A stretch of 9,466 nt of DNA from CAZDUS01 sp044344495 (GCA_044344495.1 JBIJCW010000076.1:1-9466); one strand, 5' to 3'. Numbered from the stretch's first letter, positions 1 through 7,152 are shown. Notes: generated by a model not told the origin, from the letters alone. Numbers and translations: made by a program.

Positions 1-2
1 TG

Positions 3-89
3 CTGGATGGTGACATCAAGTTGAGGTACCCGGCGCGGGCGAACCTGGTGGTCATGCCGCCGCAGGGGGGGCGAGGGGGGAATGGGTGA
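3..89 (+). CDS. Possible C-terminal end of an unidentified upstream gene (partial)
   Basis: One plus-strand frame is open from the left edge to a TGA at 87-89 and encodes about 28 residues. It begins LDGDIKLRYPARANLV and ends in a Gly-rich tail. Third positions are mostly G or C, as in the plus-strand genes that follow, and the other two plus-strand frames hit TGA within the first 25 bases. I do not recognise the family. The last ten or so codons fall in G-runs (65-71 and 75-80), so the tail is low complexity. It could also be non-coding; the sequence left of the window would settle it. If real, it lies 67 bp upstream of alr on the same strand. Confidence 0.3.
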   Translation: MDGDIKLRYPARANLVVMPPQGGRGGNG

Positions 90-101
90 GGGGAAGGGAT
101 G

Positions 102-157
102 ATGGTTAATGGGGAATGGTTGATGGTTAATGGTTGATGGTTGATGAGGAATGGGGA
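102..157 (+). repeat. Phased 7-bp tandem repeat (ATGGTTR type) over the alr start region
   Basis: Eight consecutive heptamers can be read in phase: ATGGTTA, ATGGGGA, ATGGTTG, ATGGTTA, ATGGTTG, ATGGTTG, ATGAGGA, ATGGGGA. The four units at 116-143 all fit ATGGTTR; the outer ones are diverged. The seventh unit supplies the GAGGA ribosome binding site, and the last base of the eighth is the A of the preferred alr start codon. ATG triplets therefore occur every 7 bp in rotating frames. In the alr frame, those at 109 and 130 stop after a few codons, and those at 151 and 157 stay open. Confidence 0.75.
146..150 (+). promoter_or_regulatory. Ribosome binding site that selects the alr start
   Basis: GAGGA ends 6 bases before the ATG at 157 and directly touches the ATG at 151. 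Normal Shine-Dalgarno spacing therefore favours 157 over the in-frame ATG two codons earlier. The motif sits inside the 7-bp repeat tract. Confidence 0.55.
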
Positions 158-1278
158 TGGAATGCTGTAATACATGGGTTGAGATTGATATGAGGGGGTT
201 CGCTGAGAACCTTGGCCGGTTGCGTTCGGCCGTTGGGGGGCGGGCGGACCTGATCCTGGTGGTCAAGGCGAACGCGTATGGGCATGGGATGGAGGCGATG
301 GCGGGGCATGCCTTTGCGGAAGGGGTCCGGCGGTTCATGGTGGTCCGGATGGATGAGGCGATGGCGCTGCGGGCGGCGGTGCCGGAGGGGGAGATTCTGC
401 TGATGGGCGGCGTGTGGCCGCGCGATGTGGAAGCGTTGCTGGTCAACCGGATTGTTCCCGTCTTTGCGGTCGAAGCGCAGGCGGCGGAGGTGGCGGCGGA
501 GGTGCGTCGGCGCGGGGCTGTGCTGCCGTGTCATGTCAAAATTGACACCGGGATGGGGAGGTTGGGCGTGGTGTGGGACAGGGCGCCTGTGGTATTGCGG
601 CGGCTGCGTGATGCCGGGGGGCTGGATATCCGGGGGATCTGCACACATTTTGCTTCGGCGGGACAGAAGGACGGGGGGTTCGATGAGTTGCAGGCCGAGC
701 GGTTCCGGGTAGTGGACCAGGCGTGCACGGCGATGGGGCTCAAAGGGCTATTCCGGCATGTCGCCAACAGTTCAGCGTTCCTGTCGCATCCGGAATGGGA
801 TCTGGAGGGGGTGCGGCTGGGCATTGTGGCATACGGGTATGGTGATGCGTTGATCGGGGAGCGGGTGAGAACCCGGCCCGTTTTGCAGTGGAAGACGCGA
901 GTGGTGCAGGTGAAGCAGGTGGAGGCGGGATTTTCCGTGGGGTACAACAGTACTTATACGACGGAGAGGCCGACGTGGCTGGCGACGCTGGATGTGGGGT
1001 ATTCGGATGGGTATCCGCGACTGCTGAGTAACAGGGGGCAGGTGATCCTTGGCGGCAGGCGGGTGCCGGTGGTGGGGAGGGTTAGCATGAACTTTACGGT
1101 GGTTGATGCGGGGCCTGCGGGGGGGGTGAAGGAAGGCGATGAAGCCATCCTGATCGGACGGCAGGGCGGGGAGTCGTTGTGGGCGGAAGAGTTAGCGCAG
1201 TGGTGCCAGACCATTCCGTACGAGATTCTTACGAATATCCGGTTGCATTCACGACAAGCGAGCGTTCCATGTCATTGA
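157..1278 (+). CDS. alr: Alanine racemase
   Basis: This PLP-dependent enzyme interconverts L- and D-alanine in the cytoplasm and supplies D-Ala for peptidoglycan. The protein has 373 residues, normal for Alr. An N-terminal TIM barrel carries the PLP-lysine motif VVKANAYGHG (Lys37). KIDTGMGRLG (128-137) contains Lys128, at the site that is carbamylated in Geobacillus Alr, and Arg135. The C-terminal beta domain carries the catalytic tyrosine in VGYNSTY (Tyr263) and GRVSMN (307-312). Two positions differ from the commonest sequences: Asn follows Tyr263 where Gly is usual, and Asn312 stands where SMD/CMD is usual. Both should be tolerated. I chose ATG 157 because GAGGA lies 6 bases upstream; ATG 151 is the alternative and adds two residues. 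A run of eight G lies at 1119-1126. The stop overlaps the start of the next gene by 10 bases, which suggests coupled translation. Confidence 0.95.
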   Translation: MECCNTWVEIDMRGFAENLGRLRSAVGGRADLILVVKANAYGHGMEAMAGHAFAEGVRRFMVVRMDEAMALRAAVPEGEILLMGGVWPRDVEALLVNRIVPVFAVEAQAAEVAAEVRRRGAVLPCHVKIDTGMGRLGVVWDRAPVVLRRLRDAGGLDIRGICTHFASAGQKDGGFDELQAERFRVVDQACTAMGLKGLFRHVANSSAFLSHPEWDLEGVRLGIVAYGYGDALIGERVRTRPVLQWKTRVVQVKQVEAGFSVGYNSTYTTERPTWLATLDVGYSDGYPRLLSNRGQVILGGRRVPVVGRVSMNFTVVDAGPAGGVKEGDEAILIGRQGGESLWAEELAQWCQTIPYEILTNIRLHSRQASVPCH

Positions 1279-2066
1279 AAGTGTGCGTGCTGGGCAGTAG
1301 TAGCAGTGGCAACTGCACGTATGTGGCGTCCAATCGGACGGCCATTCTGATTGATGCGGGATTCAGCGGGCGCGAGACCAGCCGCAGGCTGGCGGAGATC
1401 GGGGTGGATATCGAGGGTGTTTCCGCGATCTGTGTGACGCATGAACATGGGGATCATACGGCGGGGTTGTCGGCGTTACACCGGCGCGGCAAGGTGGCGC
1501 TATTTGCCAACAGCGGCACGATCCAGGGGGTGGAGGCCAGGGCGGGGGCGGACCGGCTGGCGTGGAATGTGTTCATGGCGGGTTCCCCCTTCGAGATTGG
1601 CGACCTCCGGATTGATCCGTTCTCGGTGCCGCACGATGCCTATGATCCGGTGGGGTTTGTGGTGAGTGGCGATGGATGCCGGGTGGGTGTGGTGACGGAC
1701 ATGGGGATGGTGACCGGGCTGATCCGGGAGCGACTGCGCCCCTGTAACGCGATTGTGATTGAGGCGAATCATGATGAGCTCCTGCTCAAGAACGCGGACC
1801 GGCCGTGGCATCTCAAGCAGCGTATTTTCAGCAGGCAGGGGCACTTGAGCAATGAACATGCGGCGGATGTCATCGCCGAAATTGCGGGGCCCCATCTAGC
1901 CGTGGTGTATCTGGCGCATCTGAGCGACCAGTGTAACCGGCCGGAGTTGGCCGTGAGTGCGGTGGATCAGGCGCTCAAGGGAAAAGGGGTCGCGCATGTG
2001 TCCATCCGGTTGACGTCCAAGGACAAGTCGAGTGAGATCTGGGAAGGTGGAATCGTGTCAGGGTAG
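1269..2066 (+). CDS. YycJ/WalJ-type metallo-beta-lactamase-fold hydrolase
   Basis: This 265-residue cytoplasmic protein has a metallo-beta-lactamase fold and resembles YycJ/WalJ, a group linked in Bacillus to DNA nuclease activity and coordination of cell division. It starts with the typical KVCVLGSSSSGNC. The metal-binding motif THEHGDH supplies His58, His60, Asp62 and His63. Further likely ligands are His122 (in SVPHDAYDP), Asp144 (in VVTDMG) and His217 (in YLAHLSD). The segments EANHD (165-169) and GHLSN (191-195) are also typical of this group. The frame is open further upstream, to 1179, but only ATG 1269 gives the family N-terminus without running deep into alr. It overlaps the alr end by 10 bases and is followed 15 bases later by a histidine kinase. 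In Firmicutes walJ also shares an operon with a sensor kinase, but of a different type. The fold is certain; the exact activity is inferred. Confidence 0.9.
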   Translation: MSLKVCVLGSSSSGNCTYVASNRTAILIDAGFSGRETSRRLAEIGVDIEGVSAICVTHEHGDHTAGLSALHRRGKVALFANSGTIQGVEARAGADRLAWNVFMAGSPFEIGDLRIDPFSVPHDAYDPVGFVVSGDGCRVGVVTDMGMVTGLIRERLRPCNAIVIEANHDELLLKNADRPWHLKQRIFSRQGHLSNEHAADVIAEIAGPHLAVVYLAHLSDQCNRPELAVSAVDQALKGKGVAHVSIRLTSKDKSSEIWEGGIVSG

Positions 2067-2081
2067 AGGACGGACTGCGAT

Positions 2082-3743
2082 ATGAAGCAAAAAAAGACAG
2101 GCGCAAAGGCGGAACGAATTGACGCTGGCTTTTACCGTCGGCTCTACCAGAGCATGGCGGACCCGTTTGTGCTGGTACGCATGGACGGCAGCATCCGGGA
2201 TTTCAACGAGAGTTACCGGGCGATGCTCGGTTACACGGCGGATGAATTGAGGAGATTGACCTACAAGGATCTGACGCCGGCGAAGTGGCATGCCCACGAA
2301 GCGCGGATTGTCCGGAGGCAGATTCTGCCGGAGAAGTCCTCCGCGGTTTATGAGAAGGAGTATCGCCGCAAGAACGGGGAGGTATTCCCCGTGGAACTCC
2401 GCACCTGCCTGATCGTGGATGCAAAAGGGGTCGCGGAAGGCATGTGGGCGATTGTTCGTGATATTTCGGGCCGTAAGCGGGAGCAGGCGCAACTCGATAC
2501 GGCGCTGGCCAAGTTGCGGGACATCAATCAACGGCTAGAGTTCAATATTGAGCGGATGCCTATTGCCCACATTGTCTGGGACAGTGATTTTCGGGTGGTG
2601 GAATGGAATCCGCATGCGGAAAAGATTTTCGGGTGGACGGCGCGTCAGGCGATCGGGCGGCATGCCAATGAACTGATGGTGCCGCAGGATATGAAGGCCG
2701 TGGTGAATGTGGCGTGGGAGGATGTCATGGTTCGTGGCAATCCGAGCGGGCGCAGTGTGAATGAGAATGTGACCCGCGACGGGCGGCGGATTATCTGCGA
2801 GTGGTTCAACGGGCCGATTTGCGATGACCGGGGGTCAATTCTCGGGTGCATTTCCATGGCACACGACATCACGGAACGCGCCATGCTGGAACAGAAGATG
2901 CAGGAGATGAATGTCGGTCTTGAGCAGCGAGTGACGTCAAGAACGCATGATTTGACGCAATTGGTGGGCGTTCTGCAGAAGGAAGTCCGGCGCCGCAGGC
3001 GGGCGGAGCGGGCGTTGTTACTGCGCCAGAGGCAGTTGGTGGAGCTGGTCTCGCAATTGATTCTAGCGGAATCGGCGGAACGGCGGAGGATCGCCGACGG
3101 CATTCACGATGACGTCAACCAGATGCTGGCGGCGGCCAAACTGTTGACGGGGCATATGAGTCAGAATTGTCCGCCAGGCTGCCGGGGGAAGGTGAAGGAA
3201 TTGGAGGGGATCATTGACCATGTCCTGAGTGCGACCCGGTTACTGACCTTTGATCTATCCTCGCCGGTGTTGCATCGGTTGGGGTTGAAGGCGGCGGTGG
3301 AGGATTTGTGCGACCGGTTCAGGGCGGCAGAAACCATTGGTGTTGTCTTCCAGGGGGAATCGGGTGATCGTCAGATGGATGATGAGGTCAAGGACTTTGC
3401 CTTCCGGGCGGTACGGGAGTTGCTGAGTAACATCAAGCGGCACGCGAGCGCCAAACAGGTGAAGGTCAATCTGCGCTGGATCAAGGCGGGGGTGGAGTTG
3501 ACGGTTAAGGATAACGGAGTCGGGCCCGGCCAGATCAAGAAAAGCCTGTTCAGTCCGGTTGGTGGCTTTGGTTTGTATAGCATCCGGGAGCGGTTGGAGC
3601 ATCTCGGGGGGTGGATGGGGGTCGGCAAGGCGGGTGAACGCGGGACGCGAATTGTCCTGCGGATACCGACGCGGGTCCGGGCGCGGTCTTTGCGGATGAA
3701 GCCGGTATCAGGCGGAGTTACAGGGTCCACTTCAAGAGGATGA
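2082..3743 (+). CDS. Soluble PAS-PAS sensor histidine kinase (HisKA_3, NarL/DegS class)
   Basis: This 553-residue kinase would autophosphorylate on histidine and pass the phosphate to a response regulator, normally of the LuxR/NarL type. In order it has PAS 1 (about 15-132, ending RDISGRK), PAS 2 (about 145-266, ending AHDITER), a charged, probably coiled-coil linker (267-325), a HisKA_3 dimerisation domain with phospho-acceptor His342 in ERRRIADGIHDDVNQ, and an ATPase domain. The ATPase shows an N-box around Asn450 (RELLSNIKRHA), a G1 box DNGVG (477-481) and a G2 box GFGLYSIRERL (495-505). I see no signal peptide or membrane segment, so it should sense an internal cue; no ligand-binding residues in the PAS domains can be named. 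A 30-residue basic tail follows the ATPase. AGAGGA at 2065-2070 precedes the start by 11 bases. No response regulator lies in the window. The last 26 bases overlap the oppositely oriented DUF401 gene. Confidence 0.93.
   Translation: MKQKKTGAKAERIDAGFYRRLYQSMADPFVLVRMDGSIRDFNESYRAMLGYTADELRRLTYKDLTPAKWHAHEARIVRRQILPEKSSAVYEKEYRRKNGEVFPVELRTCLIVDAKGVAEGMWAIVRDISGRKREQAQLDTALAKLRDINQRLEFNIERMPIAHIVWDSDFRVVEWNPHAEKIFGWTARQAIGRHANELMVPQDMKAVVNVAWEDVMVRGNPSGRSVNENVTRDGRRIICEWFNGPICDDRGSILGCISMAHDITERAMLEQKMQEMNVGLEQRVTSRTHDLTQLVGVLQKEVRRRRRAERALLLRQRQLVELVSQLILAESAERRRIADGIHDDVNQMLAAAKLLTGHMSQNCPPGCRGKVKELEGIIDHVLSATRLLTFDLSSPVLHRLGLKAAVEDLCDRFRAAETIGVVFQGESGDRQMDDEVKDFAFRAVRELLSNIKRHASAKQVKVNLRWIKAGVELTVKDNGVGPGQIKKSLFSPVGGFGLYSIRERLEHLGGWMGVGKAGERGTRIVLRIPTRVRARSLRMKPVSGGVTGSTSRG
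3718..3743. other. Tail-to-tail overlap of the two convergent gene clusters
   Basis: The kinase stop codon (TGA at 3741-3743) lies inside the DUF401 gene, whose own stop (TAA, read from 3720 to 3718) lies inside the kinase gene. The two coding regions share 26 bp. There is no spacer for a shared terminator, and I see no hairpin followed by a T-run here, so each transcript probably runs into the other gene as antisense. Confidence 0.9.
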
Positions 3744-5031
3744 AGTAGCCGGCGGTCAGGATGGCGACCAGAAGGCTGGGAGCGAGGATGTGGCGGAACG
3801 TTCCCTTGAAGGTGGCGCCGAAATACCGGTTGCTGACGACGTAACACAGGTGGATGGGGGAAAGCATCATGCCGAGGTGGCCGCTGGCATAGGCCAGCAC
3901 CACATAGGGGCGGAGGGGTGGGTGATCAGGCATGGCGGCAACGAGGCTCAGGACGAGCGGGAAACTGACGCCGACGAACCCGAAGGCGATCCCGGTGAGC
4001 ATGCCGGCGATAAATGGCAGCAGGATAACCACGAGGGTGACGGGGACGTGCAGGGCTGTCAACTCGCTTCCGATGCGTTTGGCGGCGTCCACCTCCTGGA
4101 GCATCTGCTGATAGATCATCACGCTCAGCACCAGGCCGAGTAGCGGGACCATTTCCTTGTTCATGACCAGTCTGGCGGCCTGCTTGAAGGGGAGGGGTCT
4201 GGACAGGAGGGTAAAGACAAGGCTGGCGAGAAGGCCGAGGAGCAGGGGGGCGAATTTGGAGACAAAATCGCGGGTGCTCTCGGAGGGGGCTGGCAGGTGG
4301 GAACCTGATGACCGTAGGACCGTCTTCATGGCAATATCGGCGCAGAACCAGACGATCAGGATGCAGCCGATGGGGGCGATGGCCTGGATGAGTTTGCGTG
4401 TGGTGCCGCGGGGGGGCGGGGGGAGGACCCGATGGAGGTCGGGATGCAGGGCGCGCAAAATGAGTAAGCCGCCGAGACACATGAAGAAGCCCAGTGGGAT
4501 CTGAAATCCGGCAAAGGAGAGCAGGTCGCTGCTGGTCATGCTCATGGCGAGGATGACGCCGGGGTAGAGGGGCCACCAATGTTCCCAGATATGGCGCCAC
4601 CAATAATTCAGGGACGAGAGCAGGTTATTGTCGGGCGGGTTATCCGTGCCGGCGGCCTGGCGGACCATGGGGGCGGAGAAGAGGGCTCCGCCTGGCATGG
4701 GAAGGAGGCCGATCAGGGCGGGGAGGGCGGCGAGGGTCACGGCGGGGCGTCGGAAGAAAGAGTTCACGAGGCCGACGATCTGTTCCAGGCGGCCGGTCTG
4801 GCGCATGGCCTCCGACAGAACGAGGAGGGCGGCCATGGTCAGAAGCAAGCCGATGGAGGTGTTCCTGGTGGCGCCCTCGAATGCCACCCGGGCCAGGTCG
4901 GACGGGCTTTCGTGAAAGAAAATGCCGAGCGAGGCGGCGCCTGCAGCGATGGCGAGCCAAAGCGGTATTTTCAGGCGGGTCAGTAGAAGAATGATGGCGA
5001 ACGACAACAGTGTCAGTCCGAGGGCGGACAT
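3718..5031 (-). CDS. DUF401 family multi-pass membrane protein (putative transporter)
   Basis: This is a 437-residue, very hydrophobic inner-membrane protein with roughly ten to twelve membrane segments. It opens with a hydrophobic helix (about 4-19) and ends with one (about 418-434). It matches the DUF401 family by GLLPMPGGALFSAPM (108-122), the aromatic stretch NYWWRHIWEHWWPLYPG (142-158) and the late segment SGHLGMMLSPIHLC (383-396). DUF401 resembles ion-transporter-type carriers such as gluconate and citrate permeases, but its substrate is unknown. A Pro-rich cytoplasmic-type loop near 203-208 is encoded by an interrupted run of C (4410-4423, G on the plus strand). The start is supported by AAGGAG at 5040-5045 with 8 bases of spacing. 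The gene begins inside the end of lpxB (19-bp overlap), so it is probably co-translated with the lipid A genes. A role in envelope precursor or ion movement is only a guess from context. Confidence 0.85.
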   Translation of the reverse strand: MSALGLTLLSFAIILLLTRLKIPLWLAIAAGAASLGIFFHESPSDLARVAFEGATRNTSIGLLLTMAALLVLSEAMRQTGRLEQIVGLVNSFFRRPAVTLAALPALIGLLPMPGGALFSAPMVRQAAGTDNPPDNNLLSSLNYWWRHIWEHWWPLYPGVILAMSMTSSDLLSFAGFQIPLGFFMCLGGLLILRALHPDLHRVLPPPPRGTTRKLIQAIAPIGCILIVWFCADIAMKTVLRSSGSHLPAPSESTRDFVSKFAPLLLGLLASLVFTLLSRPLPFKQAARLVMNKEMVPLLGLVLSVMIYQQMLQEVDAAKRIGSELTALHVPVTLVVILLPFIAGMLTGIAFGFVGVSFPLVLSLVAAMPDHPPLRPYVVLAYASGHLGMMLSPIHLCYVVSNRYFGATFKGTFRHILAPSLLVAILTAGYFILLKWTL

Positions 5032-6179
5032 GGCGCATGCTCCTTGAGTTCGCGGGCGATAAGGTTGGCTGCCTGGGTGGCGGCGCCCCCATGGCCCAGC
5101 AGGGCTTTGACTTCAGCGAACCCCTGAAGCATGGTGCGGCGGGGCGGGGCGTCGTCGAGAAGGGGGATCAAGGCGGCGGCGAGATTGGTGGGGGTGGCCG
5201 ACTCCTGGATAAATTCCGGCGATATCCGTTTGCCGGCGATGACGTTGACGATGCCGATATGCGGTACGCGGACGAGATGTTTTCCGAGGAGGTAGGTCAG
5301 GGGTGAGGTACGGTAGACCACGACGGTGGGACAACCCAGGAGTGCGGATTCCAGCGTGGCGGTGCCTGAGGTGACGAGGGCGGCCCTGGCTTGGCGCAGG
5401 ACCTGGCGGGTCTGGCCGGTGACCACCGCGAGGCGGGACGGTTTGACGGGAAGTGTGGCGAGGGTGGTGCGTACCAGGTGTTCGGATTCCGCCGACGGGG
5501 TTGGGATGAGGAAGGAGGCGGTTGGGTGTTGGCGTTCGATCAAGGCGGCGGCCTCGCAGAGACAGGGGAGGATCCGGCGGATTTCCTGGGTGCGGCTGCC
5601 GGGGAGCAGGGCGATGCGGGGGGCCCCGGTCCAGGGGAGATCCTGCAGGGGTTCGGCGAGTGCCTCGTGGATTTCGTCGATGAGCGGGTGGCCGACAAAC
5701 TCAACGCGAAGGGGTGTGCCCGCGAACACCTGTTTTTCAAACGGGAAGATGGCCAGAAGCAAGTCGACGATCGATGCCATTTTCGGAATGCGTTGGCGGT
5801 TCCAGGCCCAGACCTGGGGGCAGATGTAGTAGATGGTTTTCAGGCCGGCGGCATGGGTTTTCGCCGCGAGGCGCAGGTTGAATCCCGGGTAGTCCACAAG
5901 GATGACGGCATCCGGGCGGCGTTGGAGGGCAAGCGCAAGGACGTCATGAAAGGCCTTACGGAAGAAGGGGAGGCGGCGGAGGACTTCGGTGAAGCCCATG
6001 ACGGCCATGTCCTTGACGTCGTACAGCGTCTCGGCGCCCAGGGCACGCAGTCGTTCCCCGCCGATGCCGTAGACCCTGGCGCCGGGGAAGTGTCCCTTGA
6101 GAGCGCGGATCAGGCTGGCGGCGTGCATGTCGCCCGAGACTTCGCCGGCGACGATCAGGAATTCAGGATTTCGGGTCAT
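5013..6179 (-). CDS. lpxB: Lipid-A-disaccharide synthase
   Basis: This GT19 glycosyltransferase joins UDP-2,3-diacylglucosamine and 2,3-diacylglucosamine-1-phosphate (lipid X) into the lipid A disaccharide at the inner face of the inner membrane. The protein has 388 residues against about 380 in E. coli. It carries AGEVSGDMHAASL (11-23), GIGGERL (38-44), MGFTEVLRRLPF (61-72), VDYPGFNLRLA (95-105, Asp96 matching the candidate catalytic Asp98 of E. coli), YYICPQVWAW (117-126), IFPFE (144-148), FVGHPL (161-166), LLPGSR (191-196), the acceptor/UDP-binding region SGTATLESALLG (271-282) and PEFIQ (321-325). The frame continues upstream to 6281, but that extension is Arg/Pro-rich and lies inside the Gfo/Idh gene. 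The ATG at 6179 gives the family N-terminus and overlaps the preceding stop as ATGA. It is downstream of lpxI, which makes one of its two substrates. Confidence 0.96.
   Translation of the reverse strand: MTRNPEFLIVAGEVSGDMHAASLIRALKGHFPGARVYGIGGERLRALGAETLYDVKDMAVMGFTEVLRRLPFFRKAFHDVLALALQRRPDAVILVDYPGFNLRLAAKTHAAGLKTIYYICPQVWAWNRQRIPKMASIVDLLLAIFPFEKQVFAGTPLRVEFVGHPLIDEIHEALAEPLQDLPWTGAPRIALLPGSRTQEIRRILPCLCEAAALIERQHPTASFLIPTPSAESEHLVRTTLATLPVKPSRLAVVTGQTRQVLRQARAALVTSGTATLESALLGCPTVVVYRTSPLTYLLGKHLVRVPHIGIVNVIAGKRISPEFIQESATPTNLAAALIPLLDDAPPRRTMLQGFAEVKALLGHGGAATQAANLIARELKEHAPCPPSD
5040..5045 (-). promoter_or_regulatory. Ribosome binding site of the DUF401 gene, inside lpxB
   Basis: On the minus strand AAGGAG is followed by 8 bases and then the ATG at 5031. 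It lies within the last codons of lpxB (encoding the Lys-Glu of ELKEHA). This supports the 19-bp gene overlap and coupled translation. Confidence 0.7.
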
Positions 6180-7129
6180 GAGCCGCCCTGACGGATGTGC
6201 TGGCAGATTTCGACAGCGAGTTTGAGGGCCTCGGCGGCGTGACGGCCGCTGACGACGGGTTGACCGCGGTCGAGGACGCATTGGACGAAGGAGGAAAGTT
6301 CGTTAAAGAGGGGTTCACCCTTTTCGATGGGGACATCGGAGCGGGAAATGGCGGGGCCGGTTTTGCGGAAGAGGTGGCCGGACTGTTTTTCGTAGTCCAG
6401 GGAGACATAGGTATCCGACTGGAAGACGCGGATCTTGCGGCTGCGCTCCTGGCTGATACGGCTGGCGGTGATGTTGGCCACGCATCCGTTTTCGAAGGAA
6501 AGTCGCACGTTGGCGATATCCTCGCTGGCGCTGAGGACGGGGACGCCGACGGCGTGAATGTGGTTCACCTTGGAGCGGACGAGGTGGAGGATGATCTCGA
6601 GATCGTGGATCATGAGGTCCAGAACAACGCTGACTTCGGTTCCGCGCGGATGCAGGCCTTCCCTGGGCGGCGGGTAGGGGGCGAGGCGGACGGCCTCGAT
6701 GAAGCGGGGTTCGGTGAGGACGCCTTCCAGGACCGTCAGTACGGGATTGAAGCGTTCAACATGGCCGACCTGGAGAATGAGTCCCCGTTCGCCAGCGGCG
6801 GCCACCATGGCTTCGGCATCGGCGGTGGTGGCGGCGATGGGTTTTTCCACAAGGAGGTGGACATTATGCTGCATGAGGCGGCAGGCGACTTCGCGGTGCA
6901 GGTCGGAGGGGACGACGATGCTCAGGGCATCGACCTGGGAGGCCAGTTCGTCCATGGAGGCGAAAGGGCGGGTGTGGTAGCGATCGGCAATTTCCCTGGC
7001 GCGTTGTTCCGAGACATCGTAGACGCCGACGAGGGAAGCCTGGGGGAGTTCCGAATAGACACGGGCGTGCCATTGGCCGAGGCTGCCGACGCCGATGACT
7101 CCGACTTTCAATGGGGTGGGTGTGGACAT
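6176..7129 (-). CDS. Gfo/Idh/MocA family oxidoreductase in the lipid A operon
   Basis: This 317-residue NAD(P)-dependent dehydrogenase probably acts on a sugar or sugar nucleotide in the cytoplasm. The Rossmann half has the dinucleotide motif GVIGVGSLG (10-18) and the family EKP motif (95-97, Lys96 catalytic). VGHVERFNP (121-129) follows, then the C-terminal domain with DLMIHD (171-176), where His175 is at the usual catalytic position. The ATG at 7129 gives the normal N-terminus; the frame is open further, to 7210, but that would run into lpxI. It lies 23 bp after lpxI and overlaps lpxB by ATGA. The place between two lipid A genes suggests a substrate in that pathway. One known precedent is GnnA, which oxidises UDP-GlcNAc at C3 so that a transaminase (GnnB) can make the 3-amino sugar for amide-linked lipid A. 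No GnnB-type aminotransferase is in the window, so this remains a hypothesis; WlbA-like or other sugar dehydrogenases are alternatives. Confidence 0.88.
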   Translation of the reverse strand: MSTPTPLKVGVIGVGSLGQWHARVYSELPQASLVGVYDVSEQRAREIADRYHTRPFASMDELASQVDALSIVVPSDLHREVACRLMQHNVHLLVEKPIAATTADAEAMVAAAGERGLILQVGHVERFNPVLTVLEGVLTEPRFIEAVRLAPYPPPREGLHPRGTEVSVVLDLMIHDLEIILHLVRSKVNHIHAVGVPVLSASEDIANVRLSFENGCVANITASRISQERSRKIRVFQSDTYVSLDYEKQSGHLFRKTGPAISRSDVPIEKGEPLFNELSSFVQCVLDRGQPVVSGRHAAEALKLAVEICQHIRQGGS

Positions 7130-7152
7130 AGGTGCGGCCTTTGCTCTGGTGT

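Noticed and set aside
127..648. 173-residue minus-strand frame over the start of alr
   Set aside because: It is a His/Pro/Arg-rich composition typical of antisense frames, and it covers the alr 5' end and its repeat.
1179..1268. Longer N-terminus for the WalJ-like protein
   Set aside because: The extra 30 residues lie wholly inside alr and precede the conserved family N-terminus, which begins right after ATG 1269.
5391..6191. 266-residue plus-strand frame opposite lpxB
   Set aside because: It is the antisense shadow of lpxB, which has every family motif; this frame has none.
6180..6281. Longer N-terminus for LpxB
   Set aside because: The added 34 residues are Arg/Pro-rich and lie within the Gfo/Idh gene; the ATGA overlap and the family N-terminus fit 6179.
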